Shown: in pieces, positions 1 through 8,297 of the stretch
How positions within the stretch are numbered: position 1 is the first letter of the stretch
How the letters are laid out: each line of letters begins with the position of its first letter
Assembly: GCF_030915525.1 (NCBI RefSeq)
Contig: NZ_CP133269.1
Coordinates: 2,825,001 to 2,889,000 of the forward strand
Source of the DNA: Neobacillus sp. PS2-9
GTDB taxonomy: Bacteria > Bacillota > Bacilli > Bacillales > Cytobacillaceae
Direction of reading: 5' to 3'
Length of the DNA stretch: 64,000 nucleotides
The notes under the pieces: model-generated
Databases searched by the model: none
What the model saw: only the letters and a program-made list of their open reading frames with translations
What the model was told of the DNA's origin: nothing
Program-made: the position numbers and the translations under genes

Positions 1-181
1 CTACTTTTATTTTCCCAAGAAAACTAAACATGATAGCTTGGTTAAACAAACTGTTCACATTAATAGTGAATTCTAAAATGATAAACAAAAATCCTTTAAT
101 AAGGTGACCATTTAACAGTTGACCAAAGACTGGAAAAGCAACACTCCAGAGAATTGCTTCTAACTTATACGTTTTCTTCAT
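1..181 (-). CDS. Small membrane protein, 3' end cut by window edge
   Basis: An open frame starts at ATG 181 and runs off the left edge after 60 codons. The visible protein begins MKKTYKLEAILWSVAFPVFG and has two hydrophobic stretches (about residues 9-23 and 30-40) with a GQLLNG turn between them. This resembles short Bacillus membrane proteins of unknown function. It starts 11 bp after the stop of the neighbouring CBO0543-type gene on the same strand, so the two are probably cotranscribed. No clear Shine-Dalgarno is seen, which suggests coupling to the upstream gene. No function can be assigned. Confidence 0.6.
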   Translation of the reverse strand, partial: MKKTYKLEAILWSVAFPVFGQLLNGHLIKGFLFIILEFTINVNSLFNQAIMFSFLGKIKV

Positions 182-192
182 AGTATCAATCT

Positions 193-681
193 TTAAGATT
201 CGGTTATAACTTGCTTACCTTTTAACTTATCTAATATTTTTATTAAGCCAACGAACCCTCTAATCGTAAACAAAGTGATATTAATACTGGCAAATGTATG
301 GAAAGATGACCATTTTTTCCATTTAAACAAACCGGTATTCTTTTCCATAAACCATTGCCCAACACTCATTGGTACACTAAAGATCAAACTCTTTAATAAA
401 ATTTTACCAAAATTATCATTATACGAGATTTTCACCCATATAACACTTAAAATTGGGAAAAATAACATGTCATAAATAATATTCGTTTTAAAAATTTTCG
501 GAAAAGGACGAACTGGATATTCAAGCTTTTGTTTTCCAACAACATAAGCATCAATTAGAGTAGCAATAACGCCCTTTGAGAAAAAAATCAAAAGATTTTC
601 TCTCATTTTTGGTCCCTTGAATAAAAATGGAAAAGAAGCAATACAGACTGCTAGTAGGAAGTTTAACAATTTTTTCTCCAC
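193..681 (-). CDS. CBO0543-type integral membrane protein
   Basis: This 162-residue protein is predicted to have four or five membrane segments. The signature stretch YPVRPFPKIFKTNIIYD (about residues 54-70) and a late tryptophan-rich loop (KWKKWSSFHTF) match what I know of the CBO0543 family, Bacillus/Clostridium membrane proteins of unknown function. The start is GTG at 681, supported by GAGAGG about 9 nt upstream. It is followed closely by the truncated membrane gene at the window edge. Four other genes in this window (near 32.2, 32.7, 34.9 and 55.3 kb) have the same general build. The role is unknown. Confidence 0.75.
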   Translation of the reverse strand: MEKKLLNFLLAVCIASFPFLFKGPKMRENLLIFFSKGVIATLIDAYVVGKQKLEYPVRPFPKIFKTNIIYDMLFFPILSVIWVKISYNDNFGKILLKSLIFSVPMSVGQWFMEKNTGLFKWKKWSSFHTFASINITLFTIRGFVGLIKILDKLKGKQVITES

Positions 682-816
682 TTATTAACATCCTCTCATT
701 TGATGTAATACGATGTTTTTATATTACCCATAACTAATCATTAATACCTGCAGCCTCTTTTACTAATTTTTTAAACAAAAACTAACAAAATGGTCCTATG
801 GATTAATGCTTTCTAT

Positions 817-905
817 TCTTCAACCTGCTTCGTTAGCACAAAAAGAAAACGGGATCGCCGCAGCAATCCCAATCTTTAACTCTTGCCCACGTTAGTTAAA
901 GAAGC
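817..905 (-). repeat. Dispersed terminator repeat A, full copy
   Basis: On the plus strand it reads CAACCTGCTTCGTTAGCACA, then an internal hairpin GGGAT...ATCCC, then CTCTTGCCCACGTTAGTTAA. The same arms recur near 5.3, 7.7, 8.6, 9.4, 11.5 and 27.8 kb. It lies between the 3' end of the minus-strand dinB-like gene at 917 and the start of the next minus-strand gene at 681. Read on the minus strand, the hairpin could terminate transcription of the dinB-like gene. Confidence 0.7.
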
Positions 906-916
906 AGTATCAAATA

Positions 917-1375
917 TTAGGCATTATTTTTAATAAGGATTTGGTTGTTAATATGATGTTCCATATGTTTTAGATAATCTTTTACGATCCACTCTAATGT
1001 TTTTTGTTGATTATTTCCTATATCACAAAGAATCGATAATCTCTCTTTTGGAATATTCGATATAGTATTAATGATTTGCTTATTTAATGCTAAAAAAAGG
1101 TTTAATATCTCATCAAGTGGTCTTTCTTGATAATTCTGAAGTATTACCCATTGGTTTTGATTATATGATTGGATAACAAATGATTGTTCTTCGTACTGAA
1201 TCTTTATAAACCTATTAATATTATTTATTGCAGAGTCGCATAGATGTCCTAAAATCTCTTTTTTGGACCATTTATTTGGTAATGGGCGATTTGATATTTC
1301 TGTTTCTGACATTGAGTTATATACCTTCGGTAATGTTTGTATCCAGTGGTTTAATCCATTAATTATATCCTCCAC
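917..1375 (-). CDS. DinB-family protein
   Basis: The 152-residue protein has the four-helix DinB/YfiT build: a helix containing WSKKEILGHLCDSA (about residues 36-49) and a late HMEHH motif (about 137-141). The two histidine clusters are the usual metal-binding positions of DinB-fold enzymes, many of which are thiol-dependent transferases; the substrate here is unknown. The start is GTG at 1375 with AAGGGGTG upstream. The 3' end of a group II intron lies only about 75 bp upstream in the same orientation, so the intron has inserted into the 5' leader or promoter region. Confidence 0.8.
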   Translation of the reverse strand: MEDIINGLNHWIQTLPKVYNSMSETEISNRPLPNKWSKKEILGHLCDSAINNINRFIKIQYEEQSFVIQSYNQNQWVILQNYQERPLDEILNLFLALNKQIINTISNIPKERLSILCDIGNNQQKTLEWIVKDYLKHMEHHINNQILIKNNA

Positions 1376-1449
1376 ACGCCTTCACCCCTTCAATATGTAT
1401 CTAAAAAACAATATTCGTCTAAAGACATTAATATCCCTTCTTAATACAG

Positions 1450-1530
1450 ATAGGTAAGGGTTTGAAGTTATCGCTCCCTTTTCCCCCTGTTCACACCGTA
1501 CGTGAAACTTTCGAATCATACGGCGTTCCA
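1450..1530 (-). ncRNA. Group II intron domains V and VI
   Basis: On the minus strand, GCCGTATGA...TCACGTACGGT (complement of about 1490-1526) folds into the 34-nt domain V hairpin with its GAAA-type loop. A short AAGGG/CCCTT stem follows (domain VI, expected to carry the bulged branch-point adenosine), then the 3' end near 1450. This is the catalytic core of the ribozyme and looks intact, in contrast to the damaged protein gene. Confidence 0.75.
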
Positions 1531-1586
1531 ACTAATCCAATTTATTCGTTCTATGTATTAAGCAGACGAGTGCTGTTTTTCCAAAG

Positions 1587-3397
1587 TTAGATTATTTCAT
1601 TTAGACATCTTAACCGTAGCTTATTTACTTTTTCTTTCTGCTTACTAGTAAGCTTTAAAAGTTGTAAAAGAGTTTCTATTTTGACTTTATCTTTTAGATG
1701 AATTAATTGATGTATTGCTTTATGAACAATAATTAAATTTGAATAACTATCATCTTTCGAAAGATAATAAGGGTTTATGTGATGACAATGCCATTCATGA
1801 ATCCCTAACTCTTCTCCTAATATCGCACATTTGCCATACTGAGCAATAAATTTACTGATTCGATTGTCATTATATTCAATGGATCTGTTTGGAATGTAAT
1901 TTCTCATGATGTAAGAAAGCATATCTTTATTAATAGCCTTTAAGCTATTATGAATTTTTGCTCTACCTTCGGCAGTAAAGTTACATATTACTTGGGAGAA
2001 TCCAAGTCTCTTTCTCCACCGTTGTGCGTGGATGGGGACAAAAACCATTTTTTGTATCATATACAGTTTTGCCTTATATCCCTTGTATCTTTTCTGTAAG
2101 GTTTTAGTCATTTCATGGAAACTTGCCTCGGTTCTAATGTTCCTTAATTGATTATATAACGTTCTGCGTAGATGAGCGTTTAACTCATTCAGATTGATAG
2201 TGATGTTAGTAGCGACCGAATAATAATTTTGGATTCCCATGACGACAGTATTGAAATTCCAAACTGTCTGAATGCAAGGCTTTTTCTTGATTACTTTTAT
2301 AGCTTCCTTAATCTTTTGATAGGCATTTTCTTTAGCCTTTTTCGACATATTGGACCTTGCTACGTAACCAAATCTTGTTTTTCCTTTCCTTACAACTTTC
2401 ATTGAAAATCCAAGAAACTCGGAAGAGTTTTTCTTTAGATTAATAACCTTCGATTTCTCCTCACTTGTTTCCAAATGAAGTCTTTTTCTCAAGAAGTCTT
2501 TCAATGCGTAGTTCATTTTTGTAGCGTGTGACCTAGTTCGGCACATTACCTTGAAATCGTCCGCATAGCGGACGATGAAGCACTCTTTCAAAGCTGTTTT
2601 CTTTAAATGTTGATATTTACTTCCATTTGTAGAGTAAGTATATCTGCTTTCAAACGTTTCCCATTGGTCACTTATCCACCAATCCAATTCATTCAATACA
2701 ATGTTTGAAAGTAAAGGTGATAGGATGCCTCCTTGCGGAGTAATTTTGAAGGAATACCTTCTCCTTCAATCTCTGCTTTTAATAGCCTGGAAATTAAAGA
2801 AAGAAGTGATTTATCCCTTATACCTAATGACCACATTTGTTTTAAAAGTTTACTGTGATTAACATTATCAAAGAAACCTTTAATATCAACATCAACACAA
2901 TGATGGAGTCCAGACTGATTAATAAGAAATTCAAGCCTAGCTTTGGCATGATGAGTGCAGCGGTTCGGTCTAAAACCATAACTATGTTTATGGAATTTTG
3001 CCTCACAAATGGGCTCTAAAATTTGAAGTATACATTGTTGAAAGATTCTATCCCAAATTGTTTGAATCCCCAAAGGTCTTGTTTTCCCTTTTCCTTTTGG
3101 AATGAAAACACGCCTTACCGTTTGCGGTTCATACCATTTGAACATGGCTTGAACCTTTGCTGTTACATCCTCCACTTTTAAATGCAGAATATCGTTAATT
3201 GTTAGTTTATCAGTTCCCGCAGTTTTGCTACCTGTATTTCTTTTGATGTTTCGGTAGGCAAGTCGTATATTATCTTTAGAACTCATTAATACTGTCAATT
3301 CATAGAAGTGATGACCATTGACACTTTGAGCATATAGTCTGTCAAAACAATCTTGCATACTATAATATTCACTGTGTCTCAGTTTCTTCCGTTTCAA
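1587..3397 (-). pseudogene. ltrA: Group II intron reverse transcriptase/maturase, frameshifted
   Basis: Two overlapping frames together make one LtrA-type protein of about 600 residues. The N-terminal part (2693-3397) has the RT fingers, with VFIPKGKGKTRPLGI and YGFRPNRCTHHA. The C-terminal part (1587 to about 2740) has the catalytic YADD box, the maturase X domain, and an HNH endonuclease module with CHHINPY near the end. The break is a one-base loss in an A-run (T-run 2744-2747 on the plus strand): restoring one base gives PSKITPQGGILSPLLSNIVL, the conserved RT motif. It is either a real inactivating mutation or a homopolymer read error. Confidence 0.85.
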
Positions 3398-4152
3398 TAA
3401 GTTGGTGACTCCTTTCGGAGTTAAACCTCTTTTAGTCTCACAAGAACCTTATTAATCGATAAAGAACTGCCTTACTTGGTTGAATAAATCTTTATTAGTC
3501 TAGTGGCTATCCCTCCATGTTAATTAGACAATTCATTGGTACTGTGCCACCACTTTCACTGATATAAAGACAAGTTATACAGTAACTAGTGTCATTAATG
3601 CTTTCCTTGCCACCGTTTCATTAGAAGTAAGTCCTCCACGTTATCAGCTTACAACGTTGAGTTATATCTATTATAGAATGAACTTAGGTGCTTCCTTTAA
3701 GCCTGTTAGCATTCATACGCCTTTAACGTATCATGGACTTTCATATTAGCGATTCTTACTTATCCACATCTAACCTCACAATTTGGTGATATACACATTT
3801 CTATGTATTGCAGGTATAGACCCGTACATTCAGAAGTTTGTCAGCTTAACCTTTTCTTGTTGGTTTATTTACATTCTCACCATATTCATTCAACTCAAGC
3901 ATCATGAATTACACCACTCCATCAAGTAGGCTTTCGTCAGCCGAACTGGTACGGTAATTTCTCACGCCTTTTCACCGAGCTTATAACATTGTCATTCTTA
4001 CTAAATCCAATGCTATTCGACTTAGAGAGAACCCTTCAAGGCATTACCCTATCATTTGATTCTTCGATATAACCCTTCAGTTCCGAAGGAACTGCCTAGC
4101 CTTTACCAGAGTGATGTAACCATCCTCCATTTAAACTAGGAACATTTCGCAC
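3398..4152 (-). ncRNA. Group II intron 5' structural RNA (domains I-III)
   Basis: This 750-bp stretch has no coding frame. It is the part of the intron between the GTGCG 5' end (4152) and the maturase gene, and would form domains I to III and the stem of domain IV. Short inverted repeats such as AGTTCCTTCGGAACT (complement of about 4077-4091) support a folded RNA. There is no sign of another gene here. Confidence 0.65.
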
Positions 4153-4839
4153 CACTAGTCGAGTAGAAGAGAACCTCTCTACCTTATGGTAGATTGTGTT
4201 CTCCCCCCTCCCAGAACCGTGCTTGCGCAATTAACGCACACGGCTCCTCCTAGTTACCATTCACAAAATATAGCTAATCTTTTAGGATCAGATATTGCTA
4301 ATTCTGCTATCCTTACTAGTCTTGTTCCCATTTTTTCATTCCTACCTCTGTGTGTAGTAAATGTGTCCCTAGCAAGGGTGATAACTGGTAGCTAGCCTTT
4401 CCTCCATCGGCATTACCCAACTTCATTGGTACTACGCTGCTATCCGACTCCCTATATCGGCATTTGGTTTCCTTACTTTGTATCGCTTGTACACCATACT
4501 CTTCTAACAAGAAAAGACCGATAGGATCTCCCGAGTTGCCGTATCATATCAATGTGTAACGTGCCAAGGTCTCTGACCCCAGAGAGGTTTCATTATTCTT
4601 GCCATATACGAAGAATGAAATGTTGCTTTCTGCTGCAGGTAAAGCATCAGCCCTCTCGTTTTACTAACATTATGGAGCTCAATCCCTTCAACCATTTGGC
4701 TTTCGGCCCGCCACCTAACTGTCTACGCTTAAAGACCAAAGTTACCTATAGTCCTCCAAGACTCGCTACGAGCGAATGGCTAGTTCTTACTCGGCGGGAA
4801 TCCCACCCGCTATATGATACGACCTAGGCTCGGCCGCAC
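4153..4839 (-). mobile_element. Second group II intron, RT-deleted remnant
   Basis: The minus strand begins with GTGCGGCCGAGCC (5' end at 4839) and contains a GC-rich domain I. It ends with a textbook domain V (AGCCGTGTGCG...CGCAAGCACGGTTCT, complement of about 4212-4247) and a domain VI stem with GGTAGA. Between them is only the start of an intron ORF (4316-4510, containing VVPMKLGNADGG and GTHLLHTEVG). It stops after WEQD and continues, one base out of frame, as VRIAELAISDPKRL before a stop. The reverse transcriptase is therefore deleted. The other group II intron sits directly at its 3' end. Splicing, if any, would need a maturase in trans. Confidence 0.8.
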
Positions 4840-4880
4840 ACCTGCTCCGTTAGCTTAAGTACATCTCTTCACAAAGTACT
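4840..4880 (-). repeat. Repeat A, short (solo) form, 5' exon of intron remnant
   Basis: The plus-strand sequence CCTGCTCCGTTAGCTTAAGT followed by ACATCTCTTCACAAAG has the outer parts of both repeat-A arms but no internal hairpin. It forms the upstream (5') exon of the RT-less intron. Similar solo forms are at 12781-12826 and 29110-29157. Confidence 0.65.
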
Positions 4881-4906
4881 TTTTTCGATAAGTATACTGG
4901 CTCAGT

Positions 4907-5275
4907 CTATCTAGTAAAAAAGAACATTGATTTCGATTCAATGCATTTTTTCTTAGTTATCGTTATTAATACAAATCTGTCAGCAATCTCTTGTACCCGT
5001 TCTATGGTTATACCCTCTCTGAATTCCACCGCTAAAGGATTGTCGAATGGTTCAAGTTCAATGAAAGGTCGATTGCCACCTGGTCTAGGATGCACCATTG
5101 TTTTTAAGTTTAGGGTATCAGGATAACAAGCTGAATCAGTAGATAGCCAGCCAAACATCGGTTCCAAGAACACCAAGGGGAAGGTTCTCTTGGCTCTCTA
5201 ATATCAACCTTGATAAAAAAACCACCAGAACCGTCCCAATGGTCCTTTTACTCGTATCTTACTGAGGGGCTCTAT
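4907..5275 (-). pseudogene. Unrecognised decayed coding fragment
   Basis: The longest open piece (complement 4907-5176) reads LVFLEPMFGWLSTDSACYPD and later HPRPGGNRPFIELEPFDNPL, a well-ordered protein-like sequence. Upstream, HWDGSGGFFIKVDIREPREP and KIEPLSKIRVKG appear in the other two frames on the same strand. This fits one gene broken by at least two indels and cut off downstream near the intron insertion. I do not recognise the family. It lies between the intron remnant and the IS110-interrupted repeat. Confidence 0.4.
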
Positions 5276-5310
5276 TTTTTTCAAACCTGATATTTAACGA
5301 TCTACAGGAA

Positions 5311-5376
5311 TGCTAAACTGCCACGTTACTTGAATAAGAAAAGAGCTTTACTCCATTTAAAAGTAAGGCACCCGTT
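5311..5376 (-). repeat. Repeat A, left part of a copy split by IS110
   Basis: TGCTAAACTGCCACGTTACT, then TGAATAAGAAAAGAGC, a partial hairpin (GCTTTACT...AGTAAGGC) and CACCCGTT. The sequence breaks off exactly where the IS110 element begins. It resumes at 6999 as TTTAGCTTAAGTACAATATTC, so removing 5377-6998 plus one copy of the TT core restores a full repeat. Confidence 0.75.
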
Positions 5377-5399
5377 CGGAATATAAGGTTAGCCAGATT

Positions 5400-5620
5400 T
5401 TTTCTGGTTGACCTTTTTCTATTTGGTCATATGATTACGGTAGTCGGGGTAGAACGTCGCCCCCGTGGGACTAGATCCCGTCAGCTAAACTGTTTACCCC
5501 CTACTTGTATAAGCATGTTTCAGGCTGGTTGGGACCATGATCCCGTTTAACAAGCGAACCTATGACATTACAAGCAGCTTTAGGGGATACCGACTAATAT
5601 GTATTTCTAGGAGGAGGAGA
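5400..5620 (+). ncRNA. Candidate IS110 bridge RNA in the left non-coding end
   Basis: The 250 bp between the element's left edge and the transposase start has no coding frame but several short inverted pairs, such as GTAGTCGGGG with CCCCGTGGGAC and GATCCCGTCAGC with a second GATCCCGTTTAAC block. In IS110 elements the left non-coding end encodes the bridge RNA, whose two loops pair with target and donor DNA. Position and structure fit, but I could not fold it or map the loops. Confidence 0.45.
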
Positions 5621-5627
5621 AATAAAT

Positions 5628-6865
5628 ATGAATCCAGTGATTGGTCTGGATGTATCAAAAGGAGAAAGCCAAGTTCAAGCATTTTTAGATAAAGGTAAAC
5701 CATATCGTAAGAGTTTTAGTATTAAACATGATCTTAAAGGGTTAGAAAGTTTATTAGAATTCCTTCAAGAGGTGGAAAAGGCAGCTAATGGTTATCAACC
5801 TTCGGTCGTTTTAGAATCAACTGGGCACTATCATCTTCCCGTAATTCAGTTTCTAGCGGAACAAAATTATGTTTATATCATCGTCAATCCACTTATCTCA
5901 CATAGAGCCAAAAGCTCAAGCCTCCGAAAGGTAAAAACTGATGCGATTGATGCTTATCATCTTTGTGAACTGTTTTATAAAGAGGACCTAGAGCCTTACA
6001 AGAAGCGTGGTATTCAACTCTTAATCCTTTGTAATCTAACAAGGCAACAAGAGAGTATTGCAGAAATATCAGCGAAAACAAAGATACAGCTACATTCCTT
6101 AATTGATCAGGTCTTTCCTGAGTATCGAGGGGTTTTTGGAAGCCTCTATTCAAAGGTATCTTTGCTTACTTTACTAGAATTCCCTATTTCAAGGCAGTAT
6201 TAAGTGTAAGTGAAAAAGAATTAACTGATAGAATAGGTTCGTTATGTATGAGTCGTTCGGAGTCATGGGCAAAGGAAAAGGCACAGAAGTTAAGAGAAGC
6301 AGCCATTCGTGATCCTTTTCAAAACAATCTCTACGATAGTCATATTTTTAACCTTGAAATTCTGGTTAAGATTGTACTTCAATACCAAGAGCATCTATCC
6401 AATATTGCGAAGGAAATAGATGCCCTCGCTAGTGAAATTGAAGAATATGAGATTCTTCAATCTATCCCTGGAGTCGGAGAGAAAATCGCTGCAACGATTA
6501 TTTCTGAAATCGGAGAGATAGATCGGTTTAATGATGCCAAAAAGTTAGTTGCATTCGCTGGAATAGATCCTAGTGTGTACTCTTCAGGAAAGTTTACTGC
6601 ATCGGTAAACCGTATAACCAAACGTGGCTCGTGTAGGCTTCGCCACGCCTTGTATATGGCTGTTCAAAGTGGTATTCGGGATTCCCGAAAAAAGAACACG
6701 ACTGATGAGATCATTCCACGCAATAGAAGACTACGAGAGTTTTACGATAAGAAACGAGAAGAAGGAAAACCATTTAGAGTAGCGATTATTGCATGTGTAA
6801 ACAAACTCTTACATTGGATTTACGCCTTACTAAAAAGCAGAACTTCTTTCCAAGATATAGCATAG
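5628..6865 (+). pseudogene. IS110 transposase, frameshifted
   Basis: The first part (5628-6203) holds the RuvC-like DEDD domain, with GLDVSKG at residues 5-11, LESTGHYH and KTDAIDAYHL. The second part (6248-6865) holds the C-terminal Transposase_20 domain, with LQSIPGVGEKIAATIISEIG and the expected KLVAFAGIDPS and SGKFTASVNRITKRGS (serine region). Between them a one-base loss near 6187-6193 ends the first frame at SRQY. Adding one base joins the parts into about 412 residues, normal for the family. The start is ATG 5628 with AGGAGGAGAAATAA upstream. Confidence 0.85.
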
Positions 6866-6889
6866 AACCTATATATAACTAAATACAAC

Positions 6890-6922
6890 AAAACCTTCCA
6901 ATAAGAGAATTTAGGAAGGTTA
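6890..6922 (+). terminator. Hairpin at the right end of IS110
   Basis: AAACCTTCC and GGAAGGTT form a stem about 30 bp after the transposase stop and are followed by a short T-rich stretch. It probably terminates the transposase transcript within the element. Confidence 0.5.
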
Positions 6923-7097
6923 TTTGGCATGAACATTTTTAGTATATCATGAGGTTAATAAACTTTTTATTGAAAAATGTTGACAAACTATTAGCTGGTT
7001 TAGCTTAAGTACAATATTCTCAATCTTGCTTTCTTGGATAAAAACTATTACTAAAAGTTTTTATTTAATTTTGTGTAAATATTCTAAATATGTAAAA

Positions 7098-7120
7098 AAG
7101 CTTACTCAAAGAGTAAGCTT
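7098..7120 (-). terminator. Rho-independent terminator of cwlJ
   Basis: AAGCTTACTC-AAA-GAGTAAGCTT is a perfect 10-bp stem with a 3-nt loop. On the minus strand it is followed by a T-run. It overlaps the cwlJ stop codon region, an unusually tight arrangement. Confidence 0.8.
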
Positions 7121-7559
7121 AACCGTTATAAACACTATCACATGTTCCAGGTTTTGGTTCATAAAAACAATGTTCTTTAAATTGACCAGAATGAGGTTGA
7201 CCGTACCATGTTGGAGGACATGGAGCATGTGGATTAAAATACCATAGTGCAAATTTCGCTGGGTGATCTCTCCAATAATTCAAATTTTGTTTTGCTAATC
7301 TTCTTTCAGATGTTCTTGATCTTTGATAAAAAACATTTCCTTTTTGAACTGCTTCAAAAGAATAATTTCCTCCTTGAATTTGAAATATTACATCATGAAT
7401 CGTTCTTACATCTTTGAAGTCTAGACAGGTTGCAACTGCACGATTCACTATTACATTTCCAACATATAACATACCTTGTTTTCCTTCACCTTCGGCCTCT
7501 GCTCTCATCATCCTTGCCATTTCGTCTACTTCATGACTTCGATAATTTACTCGTGGCAT
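7119..7559 (-). CDS. cwlJ: Spore cortex-lytic hydrolase CwlJ
   Basis: The 146-residue protein matches CwlJ over its full length (the B. subtilis protein is about 142 residues). It has the Hydrolase_2 core motif MRAEAEGEGKQGMLYVGNVI (about residues 18-37) with the candidate catalytic glutamate, FYQRSR, PAKFALWYFNPHAPCPPTWY and a late HCFYEP. CwlJ sits in the spore coat, is activated by Ca-dipicolinate and degrades cortex peptidoglycan during germination. It lacks a signal peptide, as expected for a protein made in the mother cell. No gerQ neighbour is present. The gene stands alone between repeat-A copies and has its own terminator. Confidence 0.93.
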   Translation of the reverse strand: MPRVNYRSHEVDEMARMMRAEAEGEGKQGMLYVGNVIVNRAVATCLDFKDVRTIHDVIFQIQGGNYSFEAVQKGNVFYQRSRTSERRLAKQNLNYWRDHPAKFALWYFNPHAPCPPTWYGQPHSGQFKEHCFYEPKPGTCDSVYNG

Positions 7560-7692
7560 TTTATCACCCCAAAAATATAGTATGAAAAAAAGCCTACATT
7601 CATGTTATTGTTTATATAATAAGAATGCTTAGTTTTTATAGCATACAGTTTTTAAATAAAATTAAAACTATTGCATTCTTTTTATACCTTTA

Positions 7693-7791
7693 TTCAACTA
7701 TACTGCTTACGTTACTTGAATAAGAAAATGGCATTACCTCATTGTTGAAGTAATGCACCCGTTACTATAAGAACAATATTTCACAAACTTT
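7693..7791 (-). repeat. Dispersed terminator repeat A, full copy
   Basis: TTCAACTATACTGCTTACGT, then TACTTGAATAAGAAAATG, then hairpin GCATTAC...GTAATGC, then ACCCGTTACTATAAGAACAA and TTTCACAAACTTT. Its right arm ends about 10 bp before the stop codon of the minus-strand gene at 7801. On that strand the hairpin followed by T-rich TTTTCTTATTCAAG would act as a terminator. Confidence 0.8.
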
Positions 7792-7800
7792 CCATTTTAA

Positions 7801-8097
7801 TCACATATTTTTCTTCTGCTGTTCTCTAACGTAAGAAATCGCTTTTTCAATTGTAAATATTTTTTCATTAAACCAATTTTCACCCATTTCTCTTACCAAC
7901 GGGTGAACCATTCCGATGCTACTTACAATTGCAACATAATCAAGTAACACATAAACAACTTCATCTTTTAACCCCAATATTTGCAAATCCTTAACAAGCT
8001 TTATATCATCCTCGGTACCATTACCATAACGTTCTTTAATAAAGTCAAAAGGTGTTGTAGATTTCGCCTCAATTATATACCATTCATCGATTGTCAT
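7801..8097 (-). CDS. Small DnaB/DnaD C-terminal-like protein
   Basis: The 98-residue protein has a core (IKLVKDLQILGLKDEVVYVL, then LDYVAIVSSIGMVHPLVREM and a final helix FTIEKAISYVREQQKK) laid out like the helical DnaB/DnaD-type domain of Gram-positive replication initiators. There is no N-terminal winged helix. It may be a solo domain or a remnant; a DNA-replication role is not shown. The ATG start at 8097 overlaps the stop of the preceding 46-codon gene (ATGA), indicating translational coupling. Family membership is suggestive, not firm. Confidence 0.6.
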   Translation of the reverse strand: MTIDEWYIIEAKSTTPFDFIKERYGNGTEDDIKLVKDLQILGLKDEVVYVLLDYVAIVSSIGMVHPLVREMGENWFNEKIFTIEKAISYVREQQKKNM

Positions 8098-8234
8098 TCA
8101 GTTTTGGCTTTGAATTGTTGTTCGTTCCATTCCTCTATTGTCATTCCGTGTATTTCCTTAAAACGTTCTTCTGGTGTCTTACCGTGTACTACTCTATTAT
8201 TTGTCTTTTTGAAACGTTTTTTGTCTTTCATCAT
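8094..8234 (-). CDS. 46-residue basic peptide, coupled to downstream gene
   Basis: The frame MMKDKKRFKKTNNRVVHGKT is followed by PEERFKEIHGMTIEEWNEQQ and ends KAKTE. The start is ATG 8234 (or 8231) with AAGGGTG upstream. Its TGA overlaps the ATG of the next gene. The N-terminus is strongly basic. The motif MTIEEW...AK near its end is nearly repeated as the first residues of the next protein (MTIDEWYIIEAK), so the pair may derive from a duplication or an ancestral fusion. Function unknown. Confidence 0.6.
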   Translation of the reverse strand: MMKDKKRFKKTNNRVVHGKTPEERFKEIHGMTIEEWNEQQFKAKTE

Positions 8235-8297
8235 CCTTTTCACCCTTTATGTTGTTTTTAACGGATTGGTAAGTCGAAAAATTCTGCATACAGAAAT

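Larger units (their letters stand above)
1450..4152 (-). mobile_element. Group II intron, about 2.7 kb, with HNH-type maturase gene
   Basis: The minus strand holds the full set of group II intron parts. The 5' end is GTGCG (complement of 4148-4152), matching the GUGYG consensus. Structured leader RNA follows, then a reverse transcriptase/maturase gene (1587-3397), then domain V/VI just before the 3' end near 1450. The intron abuts the 3' end of a second, RT-less group II intron at 4153. Its encoded protein is frameshifted, so mobility in cis is doubtful. The 3' boundary is good to a few bases only. Confidence 0.85.
5377..6998 (+). mobile_element. IS110-family insertion sequence, about 1.6 kb
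   Basis: The boundaries are inferred from the split repeat A: the left flank ends CACCCGTT (5376) and the right flank resumes TTTAGCTTAAG (6999). This leaves a TT core and no long target duplication, as expected for IS110 elements, which lack DDE chemistry and usually lack terminal inverted repeats. The element has a long non-coding left end (about 250 bp, see the bridge RNA entry), a DEDD transposase in two frames and a short right end with a hairpin. The left end is unusual in base composition, with GC-rich blocks absent from its surroundings. Confidence 0.8.

Noticed and set aside
4186..4827. Plus-strand frames in the intron remnant
   Set aside because: They are antisense to structured group II intron RNA and read through its domains; no ribosome site or family resemblance.
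5400..5620. A riboswitch or tRNA in the GC-rich stretch before the transposase
   Set aside because: No cloverleaf or known aptamer core was seen; the position fits an IS110 left end better.
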